Below are positions 1 to 10,797 of a stretch of 64,000 bases of DNA, in pieces; the stretch's first letter is position 1; each line of letters begins with the position of its first letter. The notes under the pieces were generated by a model that searched no databases, was not told where the DNA came from, and saw only the letters and a program-made list of their open reading frames with translations. Made by a program: the position numbers and the translations under genes. The stretch is from Mycoplana rhizolycopersici. GTDB lineage: Bacteria; Pseudomonadota; Alphaproteobacteria; Rhizobiales; Rhizobiaceae. The stretch lies in assembly GCF_013378445.1 (NCBI RefSeq), contig NZ_JABXYK010000001.1, forward strand, positions 1 through 64,000, written 5' to 3'.

Positions 1-93
1 CCTGTCGGCTTCAATGTGCCCGCATCTCCTAGAAGAACCTTAGAGCGAGTTCGTCGGTCGCCAGCAGCGCCGCCGCCCTCGTTGGTGAGGCGG

Positions 94-122
94 TTTCTAC
101 GGCCCAACACAAAACAAGTCAA
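94..122 (-). promoter_or_regulatory. Strong leftward promoter, resembling a rhizobial rRNA-operon promoter
   Basis: Read on the minus strand, a TTGACT -35 hexamer (117-122) is followed after exactly 17 bases by a TAGAAA -10 hexamer (94-99). Just upstream (about 130-165) the strand is rich in A and T with A-tracts, as expected of an UP element. A hairpin follows directly (73-93). Transcription would run off the left edge. The promoter strength, UP-like element and GC-rich leader fit a stable-RNA (rrn) promoter. The rRNA identity is inference, because no rRNA gene is inside the window. Confidence 0.55.
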
Positions 123-329
123 CAGCCCAAATGACAGTTTTTTGAAATTTTTCCCCAAACCAAATCCAAAACCCCGGTTTTCCAGAATTCCAACACCCCA
201 AAATTCTCAAACAGGACCAAAACAACCCGAAACACACGACTATGCCTTCAATTATTCACATTGGCACCGTCATGAGCGGAGCGGGCACGCGCGCGGAAGC
301 GATTCAGGGCTGTATATCCCGGCGCCGAT

Positions 330-358
330 TTGACTTGGCCCTGCAACACGTACATCTT
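330..358 (+). promoter_or_regulatory. Possible promoter of the M23 peptidase gene
   Basis: A TTGACT -35 match (330-335) is followed after 17 bases by CATCTT (353-358), a weak -10 match. It lies about 50 bases before the chosen start codon of the peptidase gene. The stretch between the leftward promoter and this point (123-329) is unusually A/C-rich and low in G. I see no gene in it. Confidence 0.3.
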
Positions 359-406
359 CTGGCCGCTGCCACGGCGACGCAACGACACGGGACAAACGCG
401 ATCGGC

Positions 407-2365
407 ATGACGACGACCGACAGGAACATGATCCGCACGCTCGGCGACGAGCCGCCCCTGCTGGCGGATGGCCGGCGCGCCCCGGACCGGCGCGAGATTT
501 CGCTACGCTGGCTCTCGGGTACGTTCCTTACCGGCATCACCTCTTCCATACTGATGGGGGTCGCGCTCTTTGCAGCCCTCGACGGCCGCCAGCAACTGGC
601 GATTCCCGCCGAGGCCTATGCGGCGCTGGAACCGCAGGACCACGTCCCCCATGCCGAAAGTGCCGCCAAGCGTGGCCAGCGCATTCTCGATCCCACCATG
701 GTCGCCAAGCCCGCCGACAAGAAGATCATGGACGTCTCGACCATGATCCATGACGGCGAGAAGGAAGTCGTCCGGCGCAAGCCCTTCGCCCATGTGACGA
801 TGGCGCTGGCGGCAAGCAGCCCGTCTGTGGAAGACTATCCGCCGTTCGATCCCCTCGCGATATTCTCCGACGGCGGACGTGACGAGCAGCCGGTTGCCCG
901 TACCGGTACGATCTACGGTTCCGACGTCGAATCCGAAGTCGCCCTGAAGAGCGGGGAGTTCCCTTCCGGCGGATCCGCACTTGCCTTCTCCGACCAGATG
1001 TCCGTGGACGAAGTCGAAGAGAACGTGCGTACCAACGGTTCGGCGCTCACCGACGGCAGCACGCAGATCGCTTCCCTCTATTATGTCGACCCGCAGCGCT
1101 TTGCCTCCGATGCCGGCGACCTCGACCTTTTGCAGGGGCTGACGGCGCGCGTCGTCGAGGAGAACATGAGCGTCTCCGATTTCGATACGCGCACGGACGA
1201 CGACCCCGAATATGCCGAGGACGTCATTCCGGTCCGGCGGGCGCAGGACATCGTCGCGCTGATGACCGCTTCCGGTTACAGCAAGGCGCAGGCGGTGGAC
1301 CTGTCGCGCTATTTCGAAGGCGTGCTGGGCGGCGCCGAGCTTGCGCAGGGCGACGTGCTGCGCATCTGCGTCATCCAGAAGGGCAAGCAGGCCGACATCG
1401 TGCGGGCGTCGGTCTACTCCGGCGGCAGGCACGTCACGACTGTAGCACTTGACGACAAGGGACGTTTCATTCCGGGCGCGGAGCCGCCCCCGCTTTCGGC
1501 GGTAGCGACCGCCTTCGACGGCGACAGTCGCCCGGTGATCGCCAGCGGCCGCGACCTGCCGCGCGTCTACGACGGCATCTATCGCGCGGCGCTGTCCTAC
1601 GGCATGAGCCAGGGCATGACAGCACAGCTGATCCGGATCCTGGCCAGCAACGTGGATTTCCAGGCGCAGTTGCGGCCGAACGATACGCTGGAAGCCTTCT
1701 TCTCCGTCGCCGACGACACCGGGATCGCGACGGAGGATTCGGAACTGCTCTTCATCGATGCCCGCTTCGGCGACAGCGAGACGCGGGTCTATCGTTTCCA
1801 GGATCCTGAAGACGGCGCGATCGACTACTATGACGAGGACGGCAAGAGCATTCGCCAGTTCCTCCTGCGCAATCCGGTACCGAACGGCAAGTTCCGTTCA
1901 GGATTCGGCATGCGCCGTCACCCGATCCTCGGCTTTTCCCGTATGCACACCGGCGTGGACTGGTCGGCACCGCGCGGCACGCCGATCATCGCAGCCGGCA
2001 ACGGCACCGTGGAAAAGGCGGGCTGGGACTCCGGTGGCTACGGCAACCAGACCCTGATCCGCCACGCCAACGGCTATGTGTCGTCCTACAACCACCAGAG
2101 CGCGATCGCCAAGGGCGTCAAGGTCGGAGGCAAGGTTCGGCAGGGCCAGGTCATCGGATGGGTCGGGACCACCGGCCTTTCGACCGGTCCGCATCTTCAC
2201 TACGAGATGATCGTCAACGGCAACAAGGTCGACCCGCTGAAAATTCGACTGCCGGGCGGCAAGTCGCTCGACGGTGAAGCGCTGGCGCAGTTTCAGGTCG
2301 AACGCAAGCGCATCGACGACCTCCTCGGCCGCACGGCGGATGACGCCGAAGTCGCAGCCAAGTAA
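407..2365 (+). CDS. Membrane-anchored M23 family metallopeptidase
   Basis: Predicted peptidoglycan endopeptidase (LytM/M23 fold) of about 652 residues acting in the periplasm. A short cytoplasmic N-terminus is followed by one membrane segment near residues 35-57, a long linker, and a C-terminal M23 domain around residues 490-620. Zinc ligands are visible as HTGVD (about 513) and HLHYE (about 595), with a YNH motif between them, so the domain looks active rather than degenerate. The reading frame stays open upstream to 242, but that extension reads as non-coding. ATG at 407 precedes the TTDRN stretch, and ATG at 428, with an AGGA just before it, is an alternative start. A terminator follows the gene, so it is probably transcribed alone. 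Comparable proteins tune wall growth or cell separation. The exact cut site is not known from sequence. Confidence 0.85.
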   Translation: MTTTDRNMIRTLGDEPPLLADGRRAPDRREISLRWLSGTFLTGITSSILMGVALFAALDGRQQLAIPAEAYAALEPQDHVPHAESAAKRGQRILDPTMVAKPADKKIMDVSTMIHDGEKEVVRRKPFAHVTMALAASSPSVEDYPPFDPLAIFSDGGRDEQPVARTGTIYGSDVESEVALKSGEFPSGGSALAFSDQMSVDEVEENVRTNGSALTDGSTQIASLYYVDPQRFASDAGDLDLLQGLTARVVEENMSVSDFDTRTDDDPEYAEDVIPVRRAQDIVALMTASGYSKAQAVDLSRYFEGVLGGAELAQGDVLRICVIQKGKQADIVRASVYSGGRHVTTVALDDKGRFIPGAEPPPLSAVATAFDGDSRPVIASGRDLPRVYDGIYRAALSYGMSQGMTAQLIRILASNVDFQAQLRPNDTLEAFFSVADDTGIATEDSELLFIDARFGDSETRVYRFQDPEDGAIDYYDEDGKSIRQFLLRNPVPNGKFRSGFGMRRHPILGFSRMHTGVDWSAPRGTPIIAAGNGTVEKAGWDSGGYGNQTLIRHANGYVSSYNHQSAIAKGVKVGGKVRQGQVIGWVGTTGLSTGPHLHYEMIVNGNKVDPLKIRLPGGKSLDGEALAQFQVERKRIDDLLGRTADDAEVAAK

Positions 2366-2406
2366 ACGCTTCCGGACGCGCAGGCCCTTTGTTGTTTGAA
2401 TGAAAA

Positions 2407-2440
2407 GGCGCGCGGATCCGCTCCGCGCGCCATATTTTTT
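2407..2440. terminator. Bidirectional rho-independent terminator between M23 peptidase and clpB
   Basis: A perfect 10-bp stem (2407-2416 with 2422-2431) closes a 5-base loop and is followed on the plus strand by ATATTTTTT. On the minus strand the stem is followed by TTTTCA. It lies between two convergent genes and can end both transcripts. Confidence 0.9.
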
Positions 2441-2459
2441 CCATATCGTGCCGACGGCC

Positions 2460-5063
<2,604 letters not shown>

Positions 5064-5153
5064 ATGACGACCTCCATGTCTCGACCGGCCCGCTCAGGCA
5101 CCGGTCGGCGATTCAGGATCAGGCTCCCGTTCTCGGCAAACCTGTCAATTGCG

Positions 5154-5180
5154 AGATTGCATGGCATTGAAGCATGTCAA
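5154..5180 (-). promoter_or_regulatory. Possible clpB promoter
   Basis: On the minus strand TTGACA (5175-5180) is a perfect -35 match, about 115 bases before the clpB start. The -10 match is poor: CAATCT at 15-base spacing or ATCTCG at 17. The TTGAC core overlaps what an alphaproteobacterial RpoH promoter would look like, but the -10 does not settle it. The 313-base gap 5064-5376 otherwise holds only the DUF4167 terminator. Confidence 0.3.
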
Positions 5181-5287
5181 CTGCACACGGAATATGGGGA
5201 GGCGGCAACCGAATTAAAGGGAGGCGCCCGCCTCCGCCGCAGACTTTTTGCCAGGCCGGCAGGCCCAACCTCGAAGCAGAGGAAAGA

Positions 5288-5327
5288 CAAAAGAAAAGCC
5301 GCCCCCAACACAGCGTTGCAGGCGGCC
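5288..5327 (-). terminator. Rho-independent terminator of the DUF4167 gene
   Basis: On the minus strand a GCCGCC/GGCGGC stem (5298-5303 with 5321-5326) encloses an inner CAAC/GTTG pairing and is followed by TTTTCTTTT. It lies about 50 bases after the DUF4167 stop codon and separates that transcript from clpB. Confidence 0.85.
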
Positions 5328-5376
5328 GTTTCAATCGGGCCAGTCGTCCGCCGAATACCGGCGGCGCGATGGAAAT

Positions 5377-6042
5377 TCACTCGGAAGCCGCTGGCTCCAG
5401 CACCGGGCCTTCGCCCGAATCCGTCGCTTCTTCCCCAGCCTTCTGGGCTTCGGTGCGACGCGGGCGCCTTTGACGGGGGGCGCTGCGGCGGCGCGAAGGC
5501 TGAGGCGCCGATGCCTCTTCTTCAAGCGACACCTCTGCCGGCGTGCCTTCGATGACCGGCTGCGGGCCGGTGCCGTCGATTACGGGCTCGGCAACCGCGA
5601 CGGGCTCGGGCGCAGCCGCTGCGGCCGGTAGCGGCGCGGATGCAGGCACGGCAGGTGCAGCAACGGGTGCATCATCCGCAGCGAAATCATCGTCCTCGCG
5701 GTCAAAGCCGTCCCGATCGTTGAAGTCCTGGCGATCGTCGCGCTGATGGCGCTCCTGCATCTGCTGCTGGGCAGACAGGATGATACGATTATAGTGCTCG
5801 GCGTGCTGAAGATAGTTCTCCGCAATCACCCGGTCGCCGGAACTCTGGGCATCGCGGGCCAACGCTGCGTATTTCTCCGCAATCGTCTGAGCCGTGCCCC
5901 TGATCTTCACGTCCGGACCGGAGCTGTCGTAGGTCCGGGTCAGGGGATTGCCGCCGCCCTTGCGGAAATTGCTGTTGTTGTTGTTGTTGTTATTGTTGTT
6001 GTTACGCCCGCGGCCGCGCTTGTTTTGCTGTCCTGGCCTCAT
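5377..6042 (-). CDS. DUF4167 domain protein with poly-asparagine tract
   Basis: A 221-residue protein of a family confined largely to Rhizobiales and relatives. A basic, glycine- and asparagine-rich N-terminus includes an uninterrupted run of ten Asn at about 15-24. The DUF4167 core (about 25-110) carries the conserved DSSGPDVKIRG and YLQHAEHYNRI patterns. The rest is a low-complexity Ala/Pro/Glu tail ending in a basic Arg patch. The composition suggests an RNA-binding or otherwise disordered protein, but the biochemical function is unknown. ATG at 6042 is supported by AGGTGA 8 bases upstream. The 344-base spacer before it is the longest gene-free stretch in this part of the window and is rich in hairpins. 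Confidence 0.85.
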   Translation of the reverse strand: MRPGQQNKRGRGRNNNNNNNNNNSNFRKGGGNPLTRTYDSSGPDVKIRGTAQTIAEKYAALARDAQSSGDRVIAENYLQHAEHYNRIILSAQQQMQERHQRDDRQDFNDRDGFDREDDDFAADDAPVAAPAVPASAPLPAAAAAPEPVAVAEPVIDGTGPQPVIEGTPAEVSLEEEASAPQPSRRRSAPRQRRPRRTEAQKAGEEATDSGEGPVLEPAASE

Positions 6043-6240
6043 ATTTCACTCACCTGAACTCTGGTCTTGATGATCGTGTATTTACACCGCCCGGCCGCAC
6101 AAGCAGACCCGGACAAATTTCGTCGGAGAACACACCACGCCCTTCGGTGGTCCTGTCGCCGCTGAACGTCAAATTGACAGGTACCTGCACAGAGCAGCTT
6201 CTAACCCCAGCAACTCTTCTTTGAGAGGAAGCTTCGCGTC

Positions 6241-6294
6241 GGTCATTGCAGAGCGAATCTGTTTCCCATGACCTTGCCCTGTGCGTAGGGGCAA
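6241..6294 (-). ncRNA. Candidate structured RNA: two adjacent stem-loops in the DUF4167 leader
   Basis: Read on the minus strand, a TTGCCC/GGGCAA hairpin (6274-6294) is followed without a gap by a second hairpin closed by GGTCAT/ATGACC (6241-6273), which contains an inner CAGA/TCTG stem. Further small hairpins lie downstream: CTGC/GCAG near 6185-6200 and CCAC/GTGG near 6135-6150. They sit in the 344-base spacer 6043-6386 between prmC and DUF4167 and could be a 5' UTR element or a separate small RNA. No known family was recognised. Confidence 0.4.
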
Positions 6295-6386
6295 CCTATC
6301 CCGCTTCACCGCTGATTCCAAGCCTTTTCTTTGCGACCCTTCTGCGTTGGCAGCGGAATTTGTGCACTTGCGGCCCTTGTCGTAGC

Positions 6387-7250
6387 CTACATACCGGCAA
6401 AAATGAGAACACGGTCGTTTCCACCGAGGTCGCTTGCCGCCTCCACGAGGCGAAAACCCTTTGCCAGCATCAGTTCGGTCACCGCTTGGCGCTGGTCGAA
6501 ACCGATCTCCAGGCCTACCACGCCGCCGGGCGCCAGATGCGCATGTGCCCCATTGGCGATGGCGCGGTAGGCATCGAGCCCGTCGCCGCCACCGTCCAAT
6601 GCCCGCCTGGGATCGAAACGCTTCACCTCATCGGCCAGTTCATCGACCACGGCGGAGCGAATATAGGGCGGGTTGGAAACGATAATGTCGTATCGACCGC
6701 TCACGGCGGTGAACCAGTCGCTCCTCAGAGCTTCGAACCGATCCGACAGATCATTAAGCTGGGCATTCGCCCGCGCCGTTTCAAGGGCGCCTTCCGAAAT
6801 ATCGGTTCCCGTACCCACCGCGCCGGACACGGCTTCGACCAGCGCCAGGCAGATCGCCCCGGTACCCGTGCCAAGATCGAGGATGCGGCAACTTCCCTTC
6901 GCCGCGACGATCCGCTCCGCCACAGGAATGAGCCGCTCGACCAGGATTTCGGTATCCGGCCTGGGCTCGAGCGTCTCGGGTGACAGCGAAAGCATCAGCC
7001 CGAAGAACGGCCGCCGCCCGAGGATCCGGAAAACGGGTTCCCGGCCAAGCCTGCGGGCAATTGCAGCGGCGACGATCCCCTGCTGCGCCTCGTCGATCAC
7101 CCGCGCTCCGCCGGAGATCATCGCAGCCGGCTCGAGGCCAAGAAGGCCGCCGACAAGCAGGCGGGCCTCGCGTGCCGCATCCGCAATTCCGCCATCGGCG
7201 AGCCGACGCCGCGCTTGGGCCAGGACGTCGGATAGAAGCGCGCCGGGCAC
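6387..7250 (-). CDS. prmC: Release factor glutamine methyltransferase PrmC
   Basis: SAM-dependent methylase (HemK family) that modifies the GGQ glutamine of release factors. At 287 residues it has the normal length. A helical N-terminal factor-binding domain is followed by the SAM-binding motif DLGTGTGAI at 125-133 and the catalytic NPPYI at 193-197. The start is GTG at 7250, three bases beyond the stop of prfA, and its ribosome site GGGGCTGAGG lies inside the end of prfA. The two genes are therefore translationally coupled with their substrate first. This prfA-prmC order is widespread. Confidence 0.96.
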   Translation of the reverse strand: MPGALLSDVLAQARRRLADGGIADAAREARLLVGGLLGLEPAAMISGGARVIDEAQQGIVAAAIARRLGREPVFRILGRRPFFGLMLSLSPETLEPRPDTEILVERLIPVAERIVAAKGSCRILDLGTGTGAICLALVEAVSGAVGTGTDISEGALETARANAQLNDLSDRFEALRSDWFTAVSGRYDIIVSNPPYIRSAVVDELADEVKRFDPRRALDGGGDGLDAYRAIANGAHAHLAPGGVVGLEIGFDQRQAVTELMLAKGFRLVEAASDLGGNDRVLIFAGM

Positions 7251-7253
7251 GCC

Positions 7254-8336
7254 TCAGCCCCGCTGTTCGGAAAGCTGCGCCAACTGGCCGGCCTGATAGT
7301 CCGCCAGCAACGCATCGACCACTTCGTCGATCTCGCCTTCCATCATCCGGTCGAGCTTGTAGAGCGTCAGGTTGATGCGGTGATCGGTGACGCGACCCTG
7401 CGGGAAATTGTAGGTGCGGATGCGCTCCGAGCGGTCGCCGGACCCCACCTGGCTCTTGCGGTCGGCCGAGCGTTCACTCTCCGCCCGCTGACGCTCCATG
7501 TCGTAGAGCCGCGACCGCAGCACCTGCATGGCCTTTGCGCGGTTCTGGTGCTGCGATTTCTCGGAACTTGTTACGACGAGGCCGGTCGGCAGATGGGTTA
7601 TGCGCACAGCGGAGTCGGTCGTGTTGACGTGCTGGCCGCCAGCACCCGACGAGCGCATGGTGTCGATGCGAATGTCTTCCGGGCGGATTTCGATGTCGAT
7701 ATCCTCGGCCTCCGGAAGCACCGCAACGGTCGCAGCCGACGTGTGGATGCGTCCGCTCGCTTCCGTCTCGGGCACGCGCTGGACGCGATGCACGCCGGAT
7801 TCGAATTTCATCTTGGCGAACACCCCGCGCCCCGAGATTGTGGCGATGATCTCCTTGTAGCCACCCGCCTCGCCCTCGCTGGCAGAGAGCACTTCCACCT
7901 TCCAGCCGTTCGCAGCGGCGAAACGTTCGTACATACGAAAGAGATCGCCGGCAAAAAGTGCCGCCTCGGAGCCGCCGGTGCCAGCGCGGATTTCCACGAT
8001 CGCACTCTTTTCGTCGGCCGCATCCTTGGGCAGGAGAAGGATCTGCATGTCCTGCTCCAGCTTCTCGATCCGCTCCTTCAGGTCGGGCAACTCCAATTCG
8101 GCAAGGTCGCGCATCTCGCGGTCGGTGCCCTTGTCGGCGAGCATCGCCTCCAGATCGGCAATCTCGCTGCCGGCCTTCTCGTACTCGCGGATCTTCGTCA
8201 CGACCGGCTGCAGTTCCGAATACTCCGATGCCAGTTTGACATACGTATCGGAATCCGGCCCCGCAGACATGCGCGCTTCGATCTCGCCGAAGCGCCGCTC
8301 CAGTTCCCGCATTTTTTCGACCGGAAGCTTCGCCAC
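7254..8336 (-). CDS. prfA: Peptide chain release factor 1
   Basis: Class I release factor (360 residues, normal length) that recognises UAA and UAG and triggers peptide release. The peptide anticodon of RF1 type (P-x-T) is seen as PET at 189-191 and the catalytic GGQ at 233-235, followed by the conserved [10 protein letters not shown] stretch. It forms a coupled pair with prmC, which methylates that Gln. A 124-base gap separates it from ptsP upstream and may hold its own promoter. Confidence 0.98.
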   Translation of the reverse strand: MAKLPVEKMRELERRFGEIEARMSAGPDSDTYVKLASEYSELQPVVTKIREYEKAGSEIADLEAMLADKGTDREMRDLAELELPDLKERIEKLEQDMQILLLPKDAADEKSAIVEIRAGTGGSEAALFAGDLFRMYERFAAANGWKVEVLSASEGEAGGYKEIIATISGRGVFAKMKFESGVHRVQRVPETEASGRIHTSAATVAVLPEAEDIDIEIRPEDIRIDTMRSSGAGGQHVNTTDSAVRITHLPTGLVVTSSEKSQHQNRAKAMQVLRSRLYDMERQRAESERSADRKSQVGSGDRSERIRTYNFPQGRVTDHRINLTLYKLDRMMEGEIDEVVDALLADYQAGQLAQLSEQRG

Positions 8337-8460
8337 CGTAGAACTCCAGATTTCCGCCGCGCACGCCAGAAAACCGGATCGGGTGTTTCATGACAGCGCG
8401 GATGTTGATGATCGGGCGATTGAGGCCGGCTGACAAGTTGGCCGATCGCGATGGGTGCCG

Positions 8461-10728
8461 CTAAAGCGGAATTCCGTTCTCGGCGGCAAAGTCCGTCAGG
8501 ATCTGCCGTACCGAACGAACCGGCCGGGTGTCGTTCAAAGCCTCTTCCATCACGACGCCCAGCTTGTCGGCTTCGAGGCTGAGCAGCATGGCCTTGACCG
8601 GCCCGAGTGCCGTCGCGGACATGGAAACCGAGCGGAAGCCGAGACCCAGCAGCGCCATCGCCGAAATCGGCTTGCCGGCCATCTCGCCACAAAGGGTGAC
8701 GGGCGTTGCATGGCGCTCGCCGGCCCGGACGATATCGCGCAAGACGCGAAGGAACGGCCGGCCGAGAATGTCGAAGCGGTCGGACACGCGCGCGTTTCCC
8801 CGGTCCACCGCCATGGTGAACTGGAACAGGTCGTTCGAGCCGACGGATACGAAGTCCACTTCCGTCATGAGTTCGTCCAGCTGCCAGAGCAGCGCCGGCA
8901 CTTCCAGCATCGCACCGAACTGCAGCTTCTTCGGCAGTTGTTCGCCGATCTTCGACTGCCGCTCGATTTCCTTCTGCAGGAGCCCGCGCACCTCCCGAAG
9001 TTCGGCAACCTCCGTCACCATCGGCACCATCAGCCGCAGTTCGCCACCGGCGGCGGCACGAAGCATCGCCCGCAGTTGCGTCCGCAAAAGCCCGGGCCGA
9101 TCGAGCGAGAGGCGCACGGCCCGCCATCCGAGCGCCGGGTTTTCCTCGTCCGTGCCGCGGAAGTAGGGCACCACCTTGTCGCCGCCGATGTCGAGCGTGC
9201 GAAAGGTCACCGGCCGTCCAGCCGCTTGCTTCAGGACGCTGCGGTAGAAGCCTTCCTGCTCCTCCGCCTTCGGCATGGTAGAGGCGATCATGAACTGCAG
9301 CTCGGTACGGAACAGGCCGATGCCCAGCGCCCCCGATTCGGCGAGATGCGGCAGATCCACCAGAAGTCCGGCATTCATCTGCAGGTTGATCTGCTTTCCG
9401 TCCTTGGTCACCGGATCGACTGCGACGAGCGCACGGTACTGGGCCTGCCGCCGGGCGCGCAGCCGCACCTTCTCCTCGTAGGATCGCTGCAGGTCCTGGA
9501 CCGGGCGCAGGTGAACCTTCGCCTCGTCGCCGTCGATGATGACGGCGTCGCCATTTTCCGCCAGCGCCACCGCGCCGGCAGCCTGCCCGACGACCGGGAT
9601 ACCCATGGCGCGCGCCACGATGACGACGTGGCTCGTGACGGCCCCCTCCTCCAGCACAAGACCGCGGACGTTTTCCCGCGGATAGTCGAGCAATTCGGCA
9701 GCACCCATGGCACGGGCAACGACGATCGCGTCGCCGGGGAAGCTTGCGGCTGAAAGCTTGGCGCCATAGCCCGTCAGCTGGCGCAGCAGCCTGTTGGCAA
9801 GGTCGTCGAAATCGTGCATGCGCTCGCGCAGATAGGGGTCCGTCAGGCGGATCATCCGCGCCTTGGTCTCGCTCTGCACCCGTTCGACGGCGGCCTCCGC
9901 CGTCAGGCCGTTGCGGATCGCTTCTTCCAGCTTGCGTACCCAGCCGCGGTCATGGGCGAACATGCGGTAGGTCTCCAGCACCTCGCGATGCTCGCCCTCC
10001 ACCGGCACGTCGCGGCGCGACAACATGTCGTCGATCGAGATGCGCAAGGACCCGAGCGCTTCCGCCAGACGGCCCAGCTCGTGTTCCGAATCCTCGTTGA
10101 GAAGGTTCGTGACGACGATGCGCGGCTCGTGCAGCACGACGTAGCCGAGCCCGATTCCTTCGCAGAAACCGGCGCCGTCGATCGATACCGGACGCGACAG
10201 GTCCAGTTCGAGGCCGGGCTTGGTCAGTTTCTTCAGCTCGCCCGTTGCCACCATTTCGGCGATGACCATCGCAGTGGTCTCAAGCGCCTCCAGCTCATCT
10301 TCGCGATAGGTCCGGCTCGCCTTGTTCTGCACGACGAGAACGCCGAGCGCGCGCCCGGTCCTGAGGATCGGCACACCGAGAAAGGAGTGATAGATCTCCT
10401 CACCGGTCTCTGGAAGATAGCGGAAAGCGGGATGCGATTGCGCATCCGAGAGGTTCAGCGGCTGCGCCGAAGCTGCGATCGTGCCAACGAGGCCTTGCCC
10501 CATTTTCAGCTGCGCAAGGTGCACGGCGCCGGGATTGAGGCCCTCGGTGGCGTAGAGTTCGAGAACACCGTCCGAGCGAAGCACATAGACGGAGCATACT
10601 TCCGCGACCATGTTCTGTGCGATCTGGCGCACGATCTGGTCCAGGCGCTCCTGTGGCTCGAGCGGCTCCGCCATCAATTCGCGCAGCCGCTTGAGAAGGA
10701 CGCGCGGACCCGCGGAGAGATCTCTCAT
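8461..10728 (-). CDS. ptsP: PtsP, nitrogen-type phosphoenolpyruvate-protein phosphotransferase (EI-Ntr)
   Basis: First enzyme of the regulatory PTS-Ntr chain, passing phosphate from PEP to NPr. The protein is 755 residues. An N-terminal GAF domain (about 20-160), which in relatives senses glutamine or similar ligands, precedes the PEP-utiliser module. The phospho-acceptor His is at 367 in the EEGAVTSH stretch, followed by the TIM-barrel PEP-binding domain with the GGDK and GSNDL motifs. The gene lies directly after lysC on the same strand (69-base gap), an arrangement common in rhizobia that hints at a link between nitrogen status and aspartate-family synthesis. The link itself is inference. 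Confidence 0.96.
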   Translation of the reverse strand: MRDLSAGPRVLLKRLRELMAEPLEPQERLDQIVRQIAQNMVAEVCSVYVLRSDGVLELYATEGLNPGAVHLAQLKMGQGLVGTIAASAQPLNLSDAQSHPAFRYLPETGEEIYHSFLGVPILRTGRALGVLVVQNKASRTYREDELEALETTAMVIAEMVATGELKKLTKPGLELDLSRPVSIDGAGFCEGIGLGYVVLHEPRIVVTNLLNEDSEHELGRLAEALGSLRISIDDMLSRRDVPVEGEHREVLETYRMFAHDRGWVRKLEEAIRNGLTAEAAVERVQSETKARMIRLTDPYLRERMHDFDDLANRLLRQLTGYGAKLSAASFPGDAIVVARAMGAAELLDYPRENVRGLVLEEGAVTSHVVIVARAMGIPVVGQAAGAVALAENGDAVIIDGDEAKVHLRPVQDLQRSYEEKVRLRARRQAQYRALVAVDPVTKDGKQINLQMNAGLLVDLPHLAESGALGIGLFRTELQFMIASTMPKAEEQEGFYRSVLKQAAGRPVTFRTLDIGGDKVVPYFRGTDEENPALGWRAVRLSLDRPGLLRTQLRAMLRAAAGGELRLMVPMVTEVAELREVRGLLQKEIERQSKIGEQLPKKLQFGAMLEVPALLWQLDELMTEVDFVSVGSNDLFQFTMAVDRGNARVSDRFDILGRPFLRVLRDIVRAGERHATPVTLCGEMAGKPISAMALLGLGFRSVSMSATALGPVKAMLLSLEADKLGVVMEEALNDTRPVRSVRQILTDFAAENGIPL

Positions 10729-10797
10729 CGCGTGGCGTCTCCCGAAAATGAACCCACCCGTAAAGCCGTCGGGAATCTGCCCGACGAATCCGGTCGA

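Noticed and set aside
16-333. Plus-strand frame at the left edge
   Set aside because: It crosses the leftward promoter and a G-poor, low-complexity stretch and has no sensible start.
5940-6010. Microsatellite-like TTGTTG run treated as a repeat region
   Set aside because: It is the coding sequence of the poly-Asn tract of DUF4167, so it is described with that gene.
8455-9753. Frame antisense to ptsP
   Set aside because: It sits opposite the PEP-utiliser domain of PtsP, has no domain signature and no ribosome site.
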